A stretch of 64,000 bases of DNA from Ga0077555 sp964500805 (GTDB lineage: Bacteria > Pseudomonadota > Alphaproteobacteria > Rhizobiales > Hyphomicrobiaceae): positions 8,182-72,181 of the forward strand of contig CAZCQH010000024.1 in NCBI GenBank assembly GCA_964500805.1, in the 5' to 3' direction. The translations under genes and the position numbers were made by a program. This document shows positions 25,889 through 34,553 of the stretch, piece after piece. How positions within the stretch are numbered: position 1 is the stretch's first letter; each line of letters begins with the position of its first letter. A model generated the notes under the pieces. That model worked only from the letters and a program-made list of their open reading frames with translations, did not search any database and was not told the DNA's origin.

Positions 25889-28366
25889 ATGCCATTGTGT
25901 CGTGCTTTGCCGTCGTTTCTCCCGCCGCATTGGCTGGGCGGCATTCGGAGCTTTGCGGAGCTCGGACGACGTGCGATCCGGATCGCGCCGCTCGCACTTC
26001 TTGCAGTGCTCGCCGCCGGACTCGCGCCGCGCCCGTTATTGGCGCAGGAACCCGCGAAGAGCGGCACCTCGACCAATGCCGCCGATCCGCCGGGAGCGAC
26101 ACGTTCGCTGACACCGGCGCCAACCGAAGCCTCGCCTGCCACTCCGCAACGGCCGGGCTTGCAGATGCTCACCGTCGCCGTCCTCACGAGCTCCCGCACC
26201 GACCGCTGCTTCGACGACGGCAACATCAAGGCGATCAAGACGCTCACGCAGCAGGAAGTCGAACGTATCAACCGCTCCGGCGATCTCGGCCGGCGACGGC
26301 TGGCCCTGCGCTTTCTCGACGATCAGCGTGATGCGCAAAAGCTCATCGCCAACATGCGCACGGCGCTCGGCGACGCCAGCACTGTCGCGGTTCTGGGGCT
26401 CGCCAATTCCGCCAATGCCAAGGCGCTGTTCGATGCCGCCGCGCCTGAGATCCGTGACAGCGGTGCCCCCTTCATCTCCGATCTCTCGGTGAGCAGCCTC
26501 TTTGCCGAACTCGGCAATGTCTTTACGACACGCTCGGCGCAGGAGACAGAAAACATTCCGCTGCTGCTGAACTTCCTCAAGGACCTCGGCGTGCAGAAGC
26601 CCGCGTTCATCGGCCTCAAGGACCAGGTCTTCAGCAAGGTGCTCGGCGACACGCTGAAAGGCGGCAATGGGCCGGCGCTTGTCGCCGACCACCGCCTGAG
26701 CCTGGCCGGCAATCAGCTCGTTCCGGAAGAGGTCACCACCGCGATCCGTGACGCCAAATCCAAGGATGCCGACTTCCTGTTCCTATCCGTCGGCAGCCAG
26801 CGGGCGGCTGCGGTATTCCGCCAGATGCTCGCCGCGGGCTTCAGGCCGCCCGTGTTCGTCTCCGGCCGCATCGATTCCATTCTGAGCTCGTCGGCGCAAT
26901 TCAATTACGCGAACGACATTTACCAGCTCGCGTGGGACGGTCTCCCGGACGCCTACAACGATCGCCTTCGTCAGCGCATTCAGAAGAGCAATCCGAAAGA
27001 CTGGCAGTTCGAGGGCGCGCGCGTCGAGCAGGCGCCGGGATGGAAAACCGGCGAGTGCAAGCCGCGCCCGCCCACTTACGACGCCGGCACCTTCGAAACG
27101 CCCAATCTGCGCGCCATAGAGGTTGGCACACAATATGGCGATATGATCGGCCTCCTCGGCGAGATCATTCAGTCGATTCCGGAAGGCAGTAATGTGCGGA
27201 CCGTTCGCTCGCACATCGTCGAGCAGCTGCAGACGCGCTACGCCGAGGGACGGGGCGCTTTCCGAGGCAACTTCGACACCTGGTCGTTCAACCCACAGAC
27301 GCGCGCCGCTTCCCGGCCGCCGCTGCTCGTGATGCTGCGCAACGGCCAGAAGACGCTCCAGCTCGCGCCCTACCAGTATGTTCGCCTGCGGGACGAGGTG
27401 CTGCGCCCCGTCGAGACGCTCTATCTCGACATCGACATGCTGCGCACCTACCGCATCGACGACAATGAGAAGAGCTTCTTCGCCGAGTTCCTGCTGCTGC
27501 TCCATCACGAGAAGGGCGCAGGCATCGAGCGCATTGAGTTCGCCAACGCCTTCCTCGATCCGAAGACTGGGGAGAAGCAGCTGTCGGTTCGCGCGCTGCA
27601 CGAGGGCGGCAGGAGCGTGACCTATCCGGAGAACATGAAGGTCTACCGTGTCAACGGCCGCTTCATGTTCGAGCCGAAGCTCGGCAACTATCCCTTCGAC
27701 ACCCAGCGCTTCTCGATCGATTTGCAGCCGAAGATGGGCGAGCATCCTTTCATCATCCAGCCGCCGCCGCTGAAGCTGCGCGACCAGAAGGTCGAAGCCG
27801 ACGGCTGGGACATCGTCGAGCAGTTCGTCAGCTACGACGAGGATTTCGTCCGTCTCATCGACGCCAAGACGCACGAGCAAAACGTCGTTCCCTTCTACAA
27901 GGGCTCGTTCGTGTGGATGATGCGCCGCCTCGCCATCGACTATTATCTGCGCGTCGTCGTGCCTCTCGGCTTCATTCTGGTCGTCGCGTATCTCTCGATC
28001 TTCATTCCGCGGACCCATTTCGAAGCCGTCGTGACCATCCAGGTGACGGCGCTCCTTTCGGCCGTCGCGCTCTATCTCGCGCTTCCCAAGCTCGACAGCG
28101 ACACGGCAACCTTCTCCGACCGCATCTTCCTGTTCGTCTACCTCGCCGTCAGCGTCATGATTGCGATCTCCATCGCGCGCGTGAACCCGCTGATGAAAGG
28201 CCGCGCCGTCCCGCGCACGCTTGCCATGCTGCACATCGTCGGAATTCCGTTGATGGTCGTCGCCATGGCCATCGTCTTGGCAAGCGCGAGCCAGTCCGAT
28301 GGCCACTCCTGGACCGTGGCCCTCGACGCCTGGAAAGGAAAAGTCGCCAAGATGTGGGATTTCTGA
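25889..28366 (+). CDS. Periplasmic-binding-protein / pentameric ligand-gated ion channel fusion
   Basis: An 825-residue protein. Residues 1-52 are a signal peptide (cleavage near L-L-A-Q-E). Residues about 92-500 look like a type I periplasmic binding domain: L-T-V-A-V-L, then A-V-L-G-L-A-N-S, then F-L-F-L-S-V-G-S-Q-R. Residues about 505-680 are a pentameric-channel ligand-binding domain with the Pro-loop Y-P-F-D-T-Q (601-606) and G-W-D-I (639-642), both as in GLIC-type channels. Four membrane helices follow: M1 685-707, M2 711-732, M3 744-765, M4 777-800. M2 begins F-E-A-V-V-T, like E-A-N-V-T in GLIC, so Glu712 sits at the cytoplasmic mouth and cation selectivity is predicted. The ATG at 25889 is preceded by GGGGGAT. 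The ligand is unknown. Confidence 0.88.
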   Translation: MPLCRALPSFLPPHWLGGIRSFAELGRRAIRIAPLALLAVLAAGLAPRPLLAQEPAKSGTSTNAADPPGATRSLTPAPTEASPATPQRPGLQMLTVAVLTSSRTDRCFDDGNIKAIKTLTQQEVERINRSGDLGRRRLALRFLDDQRDAQKLIANMRTALGDASTVAVLGLANSANAKALFDAAAPEIRDSGAPFISDLSVSSLFAELGNVFTTRSAQETENIPLLLNFLKDLGVQKPAFIGLKDQVFSKVLGDTLKGGNGPALVADHRLSLAGNQLVPEEVTTAIRDAKSKDADFLFLSVGSQRAAAVFRQMLAAGFRPPVFVSGRIDSILSSSAQFNYANDIYQLAWDGLPDAYNDRLRQRIQKSNPKDWQFEGARVEQAPGWKTGECKPRPPTYDAGTFETPNLRAIEVGTQYGDMIGLLGEIIQSIPEGSNVRTVRSHIVEQLQTRYAEGRGAFRGNFDTWSFNPQTRAASRPPLLVMLRNGQKTLQLAPYQYVRLRDEVLRPVETLYLDIDMLRTYRIDDNEKSFFAEFLLLLHHEKGAGIERIEFANAFLDPKTGEKQLSVRALHEGGRSVTYPENMKVYRVNGRFMFEPKLGNYPFDTQRFSIDLQPKMGEHPFIIQPPPLKLRDQKVEADGWDIVEQFVSYDEDFVRLIDAKTHEQNVVPFYKGSFVWMMRRLAIDYYLRVVVPLGFILVVAYLSIFIPRTHFEAVVTIQVTALLSAVALYLALPKLDSDTATFSDRIFLFVYLAVSVMIAISIARVNPLMKGRAVPRTLAMLHIVGIPLMVVAMAIVLASASQSDGHSWTVALDAWKGKVAKMWDF

Positions 28367-28481
28367 TTTGGCGCCTGGGTTGTTTCAGGCAGGGTGCATT
28401 CTGGAGGTGTCACGTCCGCGGCAAAGCCGCTACTATTGGTCCTGCATCTCGCTCCCAGCATTTCGGCACATTCCTGAACCC

Positions 28482-30110
28482 ATGACAGCAAATCCCTTCG
28501 CGCAGAACCTCGACAAGAACCCGGCCAATTACCAGCCGCTGACCCCACTCTCGCAGCTCGCGCGCGCAGCCCACGTATGGCCGACGCATACTGCGGTCGT
28601 TCACGGCAGCCAGCGGCTCACCTACGGCGCTTTCTACGCCCGCTGCCGGCGCCTCGGCTCGGCACTTGCGAAGCGCGGCATCGGCGTCGGCGACACTGTG
28701 TCGGTGATGCTCTCCAACACGCCGCCGATGCTCGAGGCGCACTACGGTGTCGCCATGACCGGCGCGGTGCTACACTCAATGAACACGCGCCTCGATGCCG
28801 CGATCATCGCCTTCCAACTCGATCACGCCAGATCCAAGGTCCTGATCACGGACCGCGAGTTCGCACCCGTCATGAAAGAGGCGCTTGCGGACGCCAACGC
28901 ACGCCCGCTCGTCATCGACTACGACGACCTCGCCTTCCCGCAGACTGGCGACCGTCTCGGCACCGTCGATTACGAAGCCTTCATCGCCGAAGGCGATCCA
29001 AGCTTCGACTGGCGCATGCCCGAGGACGAATGGGAGGCGGTCGGCCTCAACTACACCTCGGGCACGACCGGCAATCCAAAGGGCGTCGTCGTGCATCATC
29101 GCGGCGCCGCGCTCATGTGCTATGCCAACGTCCTCGCCGCCGGCATGGGCCGCCATCCCGTCTATCTCTGGACGTTGCCGATGTTTCACTGCAACGGCTG
29201 GGCCTTCCCGTGGACGCTATCCGCGGTCGGAGGCACGCACGTCTGCCTTCGCTGGGTGCGCGCCAAACCCATCTACGACCTGATCGTCGAGCACAGGGTC
29301 ACGCACATGTGCGGCGCGCCGATCGTGATGGCGACCATGCTCAACGCGCCGGACACGGAAAAGCGCGCGATCCAGCACAAGGTGGAATTCATCACCGCCG
29401 GCGCCGCGCCGCCCGAGGCCGTGCTCGCGCGCATGGCAGAAGCCGGCATCAACGTCACTCATGTCTATGGGCTGACCGAGGTCTACGGCCCCTCTGTCGT
29501 CAACGAGTGGAAGCGCGAATGGGATGCGCTCGAGCCCGAGAAGCGCGCGCAGCTCAAGGCCCGGCAAGGCGTCGCCTACACCGCGCTCGAAGGGCTCACC
29601 GTGATGGATCCCGCCACGATGCAAGTTGTTCCCGCCGACGGCGAGACCATGGGCGAGGTCATGATGCGCGGCAATATCGTCATGAAGGGCTACCTGCAGA
29701 ACGAGAAGGCGACGGAGGAGGCCTTCGCGGGCGGCTGGTTCCACACGGGCGATCTCGGCGTTCTCTATCCGGACGGCTATATTCAGCTCAAAGACCGCTC
29801 CAAGGACATCATCATCTCCGGCGGCGAGAACATCTCCTCGATCGAGGTCGAGGACGTTCTCTACAAGCATCCAGCGGTCGCCGCCTGCGCCGTCGTTGCC
29901 AAGCCCGACGAAAAATGGGGCGAAACGCCCTGCGCCTTCGTTGAGTTAAAGCCTAATGCAACGGCCACCTCAGCGGAGATCATCACGTGGTGCCAGCAGC
30001 ATCTCGCACGCTACAAAGTCCCGCGCCATGTCGTGTTCGCGTATATTCCGAAGACGTCGACCGGCAAGATCCAGAAATTCATGCTGCGCGAGCAGGCCCG
30101 AACGGTTTGA
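28482..30110 (+). CDS. AMP-forming acyl-CoA synthetase
   Basis: Activates a carboxylic acid to its CoA thioester through an acyl-adenylate. The 542-residue protein has the P-loop-like Y-T-S-G-T-T-G-N-P-K-G-V near residue 193, the V-Y-G-L-T-E-V-Y-G-P motif, W-F-H-T-G-D-L-G and K-D-R-S-K-D-I-I-I-S-G-G-E-N-I-S, and a C-terminal T-G-K-I-Q-K-F lysine. This outline fits the medium/short-chain branch related to DmdB. It follows the channel gene by 115 bp on the same strand. Substrate not deducible. Confidence 0.92.
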   Translation: MTANPFAQNLDKNPANYQPLTPLSQLARAAHVWPTHTAVVHGSQRLTYGAFYARCRRLGSALAKRGIGVGDTVSVMLSNTPPMLEAHYGVAMTGAVLHSMNTRLDAAIIAFQLDHARSKVLITDREFAPVMKEALADANARPLVIDYDDLAFPQTGDRLGTVDYEAFIAEGDPSFDWRMPEDEWEAVGLNYTSGTTGNPKGVVVHHRGAALMCYANVLAAGMGRHPVYLWTLPMFHCNGWAFPWTLSAVGGTHVCLRWVRAKPIYDLIVEHRVTHMCGAPIVMATMLNAPDTEKRAIQHKVEFITAGAAPPEAVLARMAEAGINVTHVYGLTEVYGPSVVNEWKREWDALEPEKRAQLKARQGVAYTALEGLTVMDPATMQVVPADGETMGEVMMRGNIVMKGYLQNEKATEEAFAGGWFHTGDLGVLYPDGYIQLKDRSKDIIISGGENISSIEVEDVLYKHPAVAACAVVAKPDEKWGETPCAFVELKPNATATSAEIITWCQQHLARYKVPRHVVFAYIPKTSTGKIQKFMLREQARTV

Positions 30111-30256
30111 CGCAATCGGCATCCTCAAAGAACCAGACTGAGAACAATCGTCAGACCACTTGCCCATCGGAAATGACCGAAGTAATCAAGTTAATCTGGG
30201 TGCTGAGCTCAGCAGTCGGCCGGTCGGCCTGGGCTACGACAAGTTGAGAGGGCGTT

Positions 30257-32074
30257 GTGGGATACCTGACACCGCGTCGCGGTAGGCGAGCCGTCGTTCG
30301 CCATGCCGCAGTGTTCCTGTCGAGCATCGCGTTAGCCATCCTCGGTCCGATCGCCATTCATCCGGCGAGCGCGCAATCGGCGAAGGTCGAAGCCAAGCCG
30401 CAGACCGCCCCTCAAGGCACGACTGCCCAGCAACGGCGCCCGCTCGTGGCTGTCATTTCAACAGGCCGCCAGCGCATTACGGTCTACGACAGTACCGGCC
30501 CTGTCATGCAGGCCCCCATCTCCTCCGGCCGCAAGGGGTTCGAGTCACCCGAAGGCGTGTTCTCGATCCTGGAGAAGAAGCAGGACCATTTCTCGAACGT
30601 CTATGAGGACGGAGAGATGCCCTTCATGCAGCGGCTCACCTGGTCCGGTGTCGCGCTTCATGCCGGCAATCTGCCCGGTTATCCCGCCTCGCACGGCTGC
30701 ATACGGATGCCCCACCAGTTCGCCGAGCGCCTCTTCGACGTGACGCGCATCAATACGCGCGTGGTTGTACTGCCGAACGACGCCGTGCCGATGCCTATTT
30801 CCCATCCGCGGCTGTTCAGGGCCAATCTATCGCAGAGCATCGAGCGCCCGGACAGTACGCCGGAGGCCGCACAAAGCACGCCGGCACGGCTGGTGCCACT
30901 CTTCCAGCAGCACGACTCGAGCGATCAGCCGATGATGCTGGGGGCGCGCGTGATGAAACCGCCCGCGCCCGAGGGCTCCGAGCCGACCCTCAAGCCGCAA
31001 AAGGCCGTGGTGACGCCGCTCGAGGCTGCGCGCGCCCAACGAACCGCTGCGCTTGCCAAAGTCGTCGCCTCGACCAAGGCAGCCGATGCCGCCAAGCTGC
31101 TGCACAAGACCAAGTTGGCCGAAGCGGCAAAGCTGCAGCGCTCGGCCAATGCCGCATCCACGCTCGAGAAGCGTGCATGGGGCAGGATCACTGCTGCCGA
31201 GAAACAGGTCACCAACGCCCGCACCGAGCAGCAGCTTGAGCGCGCCCGCGACGAGCACAACAAGCTTCTTGAACAGGCATCACTGAACACAAGGGAACTG
31301 TCCGAGCTCAAGGTGCAGATCGCCTTGCGTACGCAAGAGGCCCGCGAAGCGGAGGAAACTGCCAAGCGCGCCGAGCAGGCAAAGATCGAGGCCCAGAACG
31401 ACGCCCGCACCGCCGATCGTCTGACGGACCCGATCTCCATCCTCGTCTCGCGCAAGACGGGCAGGCTCTACATTCGCCAGGGCCGGCATCCGATGGGCGA
31501 CATGACAGTTGCCATCAAGGACCCGCAGCAGCCAATCGGGACCCATGTTTTCACGGTGATGGACGTCGACAGAGCAGGCACGCCATCCTGGCTCGCCGTT
31601 ACCGCGCAACCGCCGGCGGGCTCTGAGCTTCCCGTGCCCGCGGTCCCACAATCGAGCATCAGGGGCAAGCGCAGCAAAGCCGAACCGCCGGCGCCTCCAG
31701 TGTCGCGCTCCTCCGTCGCACTTGGCGCCGCAGCCCTCGACCGCATCGTCTTTTCCGGCGAAGCGCTTGCTCGCATCTCGCCTTATATTCAGGCCGGTTC
31801 ATCGCTGATCATTTCCGACCACGCTCCCAGCATCGAGATGGCGGCTGGCACCGACTTCATCATTCAGACACGCGGCGAGGATCGGGCGATCGCCGACGCG
31901 GAGCAGCGGGCCAGGGAAGCCGCAGCCTTCCGAGCCGGCGAGAAATGGGCAAGAGACCTGATGGCCGAGCGCGCCGAAAAGGCTGAACGCGCCAAGGAGC
32001 GCGCTCTGGCCCGCGCCGAGGAGCGCGGCCTTGAGCGCGGCGAGAGGCCGAAACCGAGGCGTGTGTACTACTGA
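30257..32074 (+). CDS. L,D-transpeptidase with coiled coil and second, degenerate YkuD-like domain
   Basis: A periplasmic peptidoglycan cross-linking enzyme of 605 residues, read from GTG at 30257 behind GAGAGGG. Residues 1-40 are a signal peptide (A-S-A-Q). The catalytic YkuD domain is at about 62-175, with H-A-G at 135-137 and S-H-G-C-I-R at 145-150 (Cys148). A long Ala/Lys/Glu-rich coiled coil covers about 255-390. Residues about 396-545 again read like a YkuD fold (I-L-V-S-R-K-T-G-R-L-Y-I ... P-I-G-T-H-V-F-T ... L-I-I-S-D-H-A-P-S) but lack the H-G-C core. The tail is basic. The second domain may bind wall or regulate the first. Confidence 0.85.
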   Translation: MGYLTPRRGRRAVVRHAAVFLSSIALAILGPIAIHPASAQSAKVEAKPQTAPQGTTAQQRRPLVAVISTGRQRITVYDSTGPVMQAPISSGRKGFESPEGVFSILEKKQDHFSNVYEDGEMPFMQRLTWSGVALHAGNLPGYPASHGCIRMPHQFAERLFDVTRINTRVVVLPNDAVPMPISHPRLFRANLSQSIERPDSTPEAAQSTPARLVPLFQQHDSSDQPMMLGARVMKPPAPEGSEPTLKPQKAVVTPLEAARAQRTAALAKVVASTKAADAAKLLHKTKLAEAAKLQRSANAASTLEKRAWGRITAAEKQVTNARTEQQLERARDEHNKLLEQASLNTRELSELKVQIALRTQEAREAEETAKRAEQAKIEAQNDARTADRLTDPISILVSRKTGRLYIRQGRHPMGDMTVAIKDPQQPIGTHVFTVMDVDRAGTPSWLAVTAQPPAGSELPVPAVPQSSIRGKRSKAEPPAPPVSRSSVALGAAALDRIVFSGEALARISPYIQAGSSLIISDHAPSIEMAAGTDFIIQTRGEDRAIADAEQRAREAAAFRAGEKWARDLMAERAEKAERAKERALARAEERGLERGERPKPRRVYY

Positions 32075-32185
32075 CGGGCAAGGCCGCCGTCGCATGCGGG
32101 CCCAGGCCATCGCTCGCAGCGACGCACCTCCAGTCTTCACTCAGTCGCCGTTTCGCGATGGCGGCGCATCCGCTATGCTGCAGTT

Positions 32186-33316
32186 ATGAGCGAGCCGACT
32201 GCCGTTTTCGCCATTCTGGCACACTTTTGCTGTCGACAGCCCCGAAAGGCGGGTGCGGCGCTCTTCAGCGTACTCATCTGCCTCTGGATCGGCGCTGATC
32301 CGGCCCATGCCTGCCGCTACCAGCGTGGCCTGTTCCTGCAAGTCGTCGAAAGCTGGAAAACGGCGTGCCCTCACCCGTTGTGCGGCACCGTTTTCGCCAC
32401 CGGCCCGAAGCAGCCGCAATCCAAGGACTCGTGCGACGGCGATCCCTATGTTGCATTCCGCCGCGAGGCGAGCGACGCCTTGCGCAGAGGCGGCTTTGTG
32501 CTCCTGGGGGAGACACATGACAACGCCGAGCACCATCGGCTGCGCGGCGCCTGGCTCAGCGACGAGCTTGCCACAGCGCCCGATCGGGCAAGGCGGTCTC
32601 GCCCCGCCGCCGCGTTCGAGCATATCCGGCAGGACCAGCAGCAGGGCTTGGCGCTGTTTGCGGACATGAGCCGCAACGGTCAGCACCTGGCATCTACCGC
32701 CAATCTGTTTCGCTTCTTGAAATGGGAGACGAGCGGCTGGCCCGACCAGTCCAAATTCCAGCCATTGTTCGCCGCCGTAATCAAGAACCGACTTACCATC
32801 GTGCCGGCAGATCCATCGCGTGAGAGCGTTCGGGCCATCACCAAAGGCGGCATGCAGGCCCTGCCCGATGCCCAGCGCAAACGGCTGGGGCTTCATGTGC
32901 CGCTCGACCCGCCGTTGCGCGATGCGCTCCTCGACGAGCTCGAGGCCTCGCATTGCGGCCTCGTCGCCAAAGAGAAATTCGCGACGATGGCAGACGCGCA
33001 GCGGTTTCGCGATGCCCACCAGGCCTCCGCTATTGCCGGGGCGACCGGAAACGGCGGCGCGGTTCTATTTGCAGGCAACGGGCACGTGCGGTCTGATCGC
33101 GGAGTTCCCCACTACTTGAAGGCGCTCGCACCGGGGAAGCCCGTCGTTTCGGTGATCCTGGTCGAGGTCGAAGCCGGCAAAACGCAAGCCGAAGTTTACA
33201 TGCCGCGCAGCTCCACAGGTAAACCTGCGGCCGATTTCTTGATTTTCACGCCGCGTGTCGAACGCAAGGACCCCTGCATCGAGATGCGCGAGCAGTTCAG
33301 CAAGATGAAGAAGTAG
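32186..33316 (+). CDS. ChaN-like (haem-binding/Tiki superfamily) secreted protein
   Basis: A 376-residue protein with a signal sequence (hydrophobic A-A-L-F-S-V-L-I-C-L-W-I-G, then A-H-A-C). The ChaN-like domain starts with F-V-L-L-G-E-T-H-D-N-A-E-H-H, whose Glu and His residues are the metal/haem or catalytic positions of the superfamily. F-A-G-N-G-H-V-R-like F-A-G-N-G-H-V near residue 295 is the second histidine motif. Family members bind haem or act as metal-dependent proteases; the role here is not known. It lies among envelope genes. Confidence 0.75.
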   Translation: MSEPTAVFAILAHFCCRQPRKAGAALFSVLICLWIGADPAHACRYQRGLFLQVVESWKTACPHPLCGTVFATGPKQPQSKDSCDGDPYVAFRREASDALRRGGFVLLGETHDNAEHHRLRGAWLSDELATAPDRARRSRPAAAFEHIRQDQQQGLALFADMSRNGQHLASTANLFRFLKWETSGWPDQSKFQPLFAAVIKNRLTIVPADPSRESVRAITKGGMQALPDAQRKRLGLHVPLDPPLRDALLDELEASHCGLVAKEKFATMADAQRFRDAHQASAIAGATGNGGAVLFAGNGHVRSDRGVPHYLKALAPGKPVVSVILVEVEAGKTQAEVYMPRSSTGKPAADFLIFTPRVERKDPCIEMREQFSKMKK

Positions 33317-33371
33317 CCCACCAGGGCACACACCCATCCGAGCGGTCAGCAGCGGAGCAAGCGAGGCAACG

Positions 33372-33773
33372 ATGGACGACGGCTCTCAAACCAATGCAGA
33401 CCAGACCGCTGTTGCTGCCGCCATGGACATCATGCGCCGGCACATGGAGGCGCTCAATGCCCGCGACAACGACGGGCTCGCCGCAACGCTTCACTTTCCG
33501 CACTACAGGCTTTCACTCGGACGCCTGCAGACTTGGGAATCGGCAGACTCCTACTTCGCCGACTTCCTGAAGCGCACCAATCCAGGCTGGGCGAAGAGCC
33601 GCTGGGACTTCCTCAACGTCGTTGCTGCGGGGCCCGACAAGGTGCACCTCGACGTCGGCTTCACGCGCATGGCCGCCGACGGCTCCGCTCTCGGCTCCTA
33701 CCGCTCGCTCTGGGTGATCGCCAAGCTCAATGGCCGCTGGGGCGCCCAGCTCCGCTCCAGCTTTGCTGCCTGA
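33372..33773 (+). CDS. SnoaL/NTF2-like fold protein
   Basis: A 133-residue protein with the outline of the small cone-shaped NTF2-like fold: M-R-R-H-M-E-A-L-N-A-R-D-N-D-G-L-A-A-T at the N-terminus and a C-terminal Y-R-S-L-W-V-I-A-K-L-N-G-R-W-G strand pair typical of DUF4440/SnoaL proteins. No catalytic residues can be assigned. No signal peptide. It begins 55 bp after the ChaN-like gene and may share its transcript. Confidence 0.65.
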   Translation: MDDGSQTNADQTAVAAAMDIMRRHMEALNARDNDGLAATLHFPHYRLSLGRLQTWESADSYFADFLKRTNPGWAKSRWDFLNVVAAGPDKVHLDVGFTRMAADGSALGSYRSLWVIAKLNGRWGAQLRSSFAA

Positions 33774-33789
33774 ACCTTGCCGGTGCGTT

Positions 33790-34524
33790 CTACTTGGCAC
33801 TCGTCAAGCACGTGACCAGGCTTTCAGCCTCGGCGCGCGGCAGGATCGCGATGTGCCCGCTGTTGCCTGCCGACCACCGCTGCACGAACTCGACGTCGCC
33901 CTGGGCCAAGGCCACGCACCCCGCCGTTGGGCTGCCCGGTGATCGCCAGACGTGTACGAAGATGCACGATCCCGCTCGCTCCGCCGCATCACTTGGATAA
34001 TCGATGAAAAGACCCTGCCTGTAGAGGGCCGTCGCTCCCATGTCCTCGCCCTCGATGTCGCCGGCCGGCTTCTCAGGCAGGATCTGGTTGTAGCTCGCAG
34101 ACTTGACGTCGCTGACGCAGAATTCCCGGCCCTGGCGCAAGCGCAGGTAGCCGGGCAGTGCGCTGCCCTCGAAGCCGAACGCGGTCCCGAGCGGGAAGAT
34201 TCCGCCCGGAGTCTTGCCGTCGCCCTCGCGCTTGATCGGCGCCTGGGTCGTCGCACGATTCCTAAACGCCCAAGCCCACCCGAAACCCTTGCGCCCGATC
34301 ACGGCAGAGAAGCGCTGCCCCGCTTGCCACGGGTCACCTGTGCCTGCGCGCTCATAAAGGGTAACAGTTGCCTGATGGCCCGAGAGGTCCGGCACCTCGG
34401 CAATCACCAAACGTGTGCTGGCACCGAGTTCTTTCGAGCACGTCTGATCTGCGCGCCCGCTTTGCGGCGCCATCGTGAGGCCTGCCACCACGAGCAGCAG
34501 ACCGAAGCAACTGCCGATCCGCAT
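33790..34524 (-). CDS. Secreted L,D-transpeptidase (YkuD family)
   Basis: A 244-residue protein with signal peptide (M-R-I-G-S-C-F-G-L-L-L-V-V-A-G-L, cleavage near G-R-A-D). The YkuD catalytic motif is F-V-H-V-W-R-S-P-G-S-P-T-A-G-C-V-A-L, with His and the nucleophile Cys separated as in the family variant lacking H-G-C. G-D-G-K-T-P-x-G-x-F-P matches the substrate-loop motif. The ATG at 34524 is chosen because it begins the signal peptide. It ends 17 bp from the convergent SnoaL-like gene and follows the M48 protease on the same strand. Confidence 0.85.
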   Translation of the reverse strand: MRIGSCFGLLLVVAGLTMAPQSGRADQTCSKELGASTRLVIAEVPDLSGHQATVTLYERAGTGDPWQAGQRFSAVIGRKGFGWAWAFRNRATTQAPIKREGDGKTPGGIFPLGTAFGFEGSALPGYLRLRQGREFCVSDVKSASYNQILPEKPAGDIEGEDMGATALYRQGLFIDYPSDAAERAGSCIFVHVWRSPGSPTAGCVALAQGDVEFVQRWSAGNSGHIAILPRAEAESLVTCLTSAK

Positions 34525-34553
34525 ATCCGAATGCCCCCGCCTTCCGCCGCCGA

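Noticed and set aside
26783..28306. Minus-strand open frame of 507 codons opposite the channel gene
   Set aside because: The plus strand shows channel motifs in order; the antisense frame has low-complexity charged composition.
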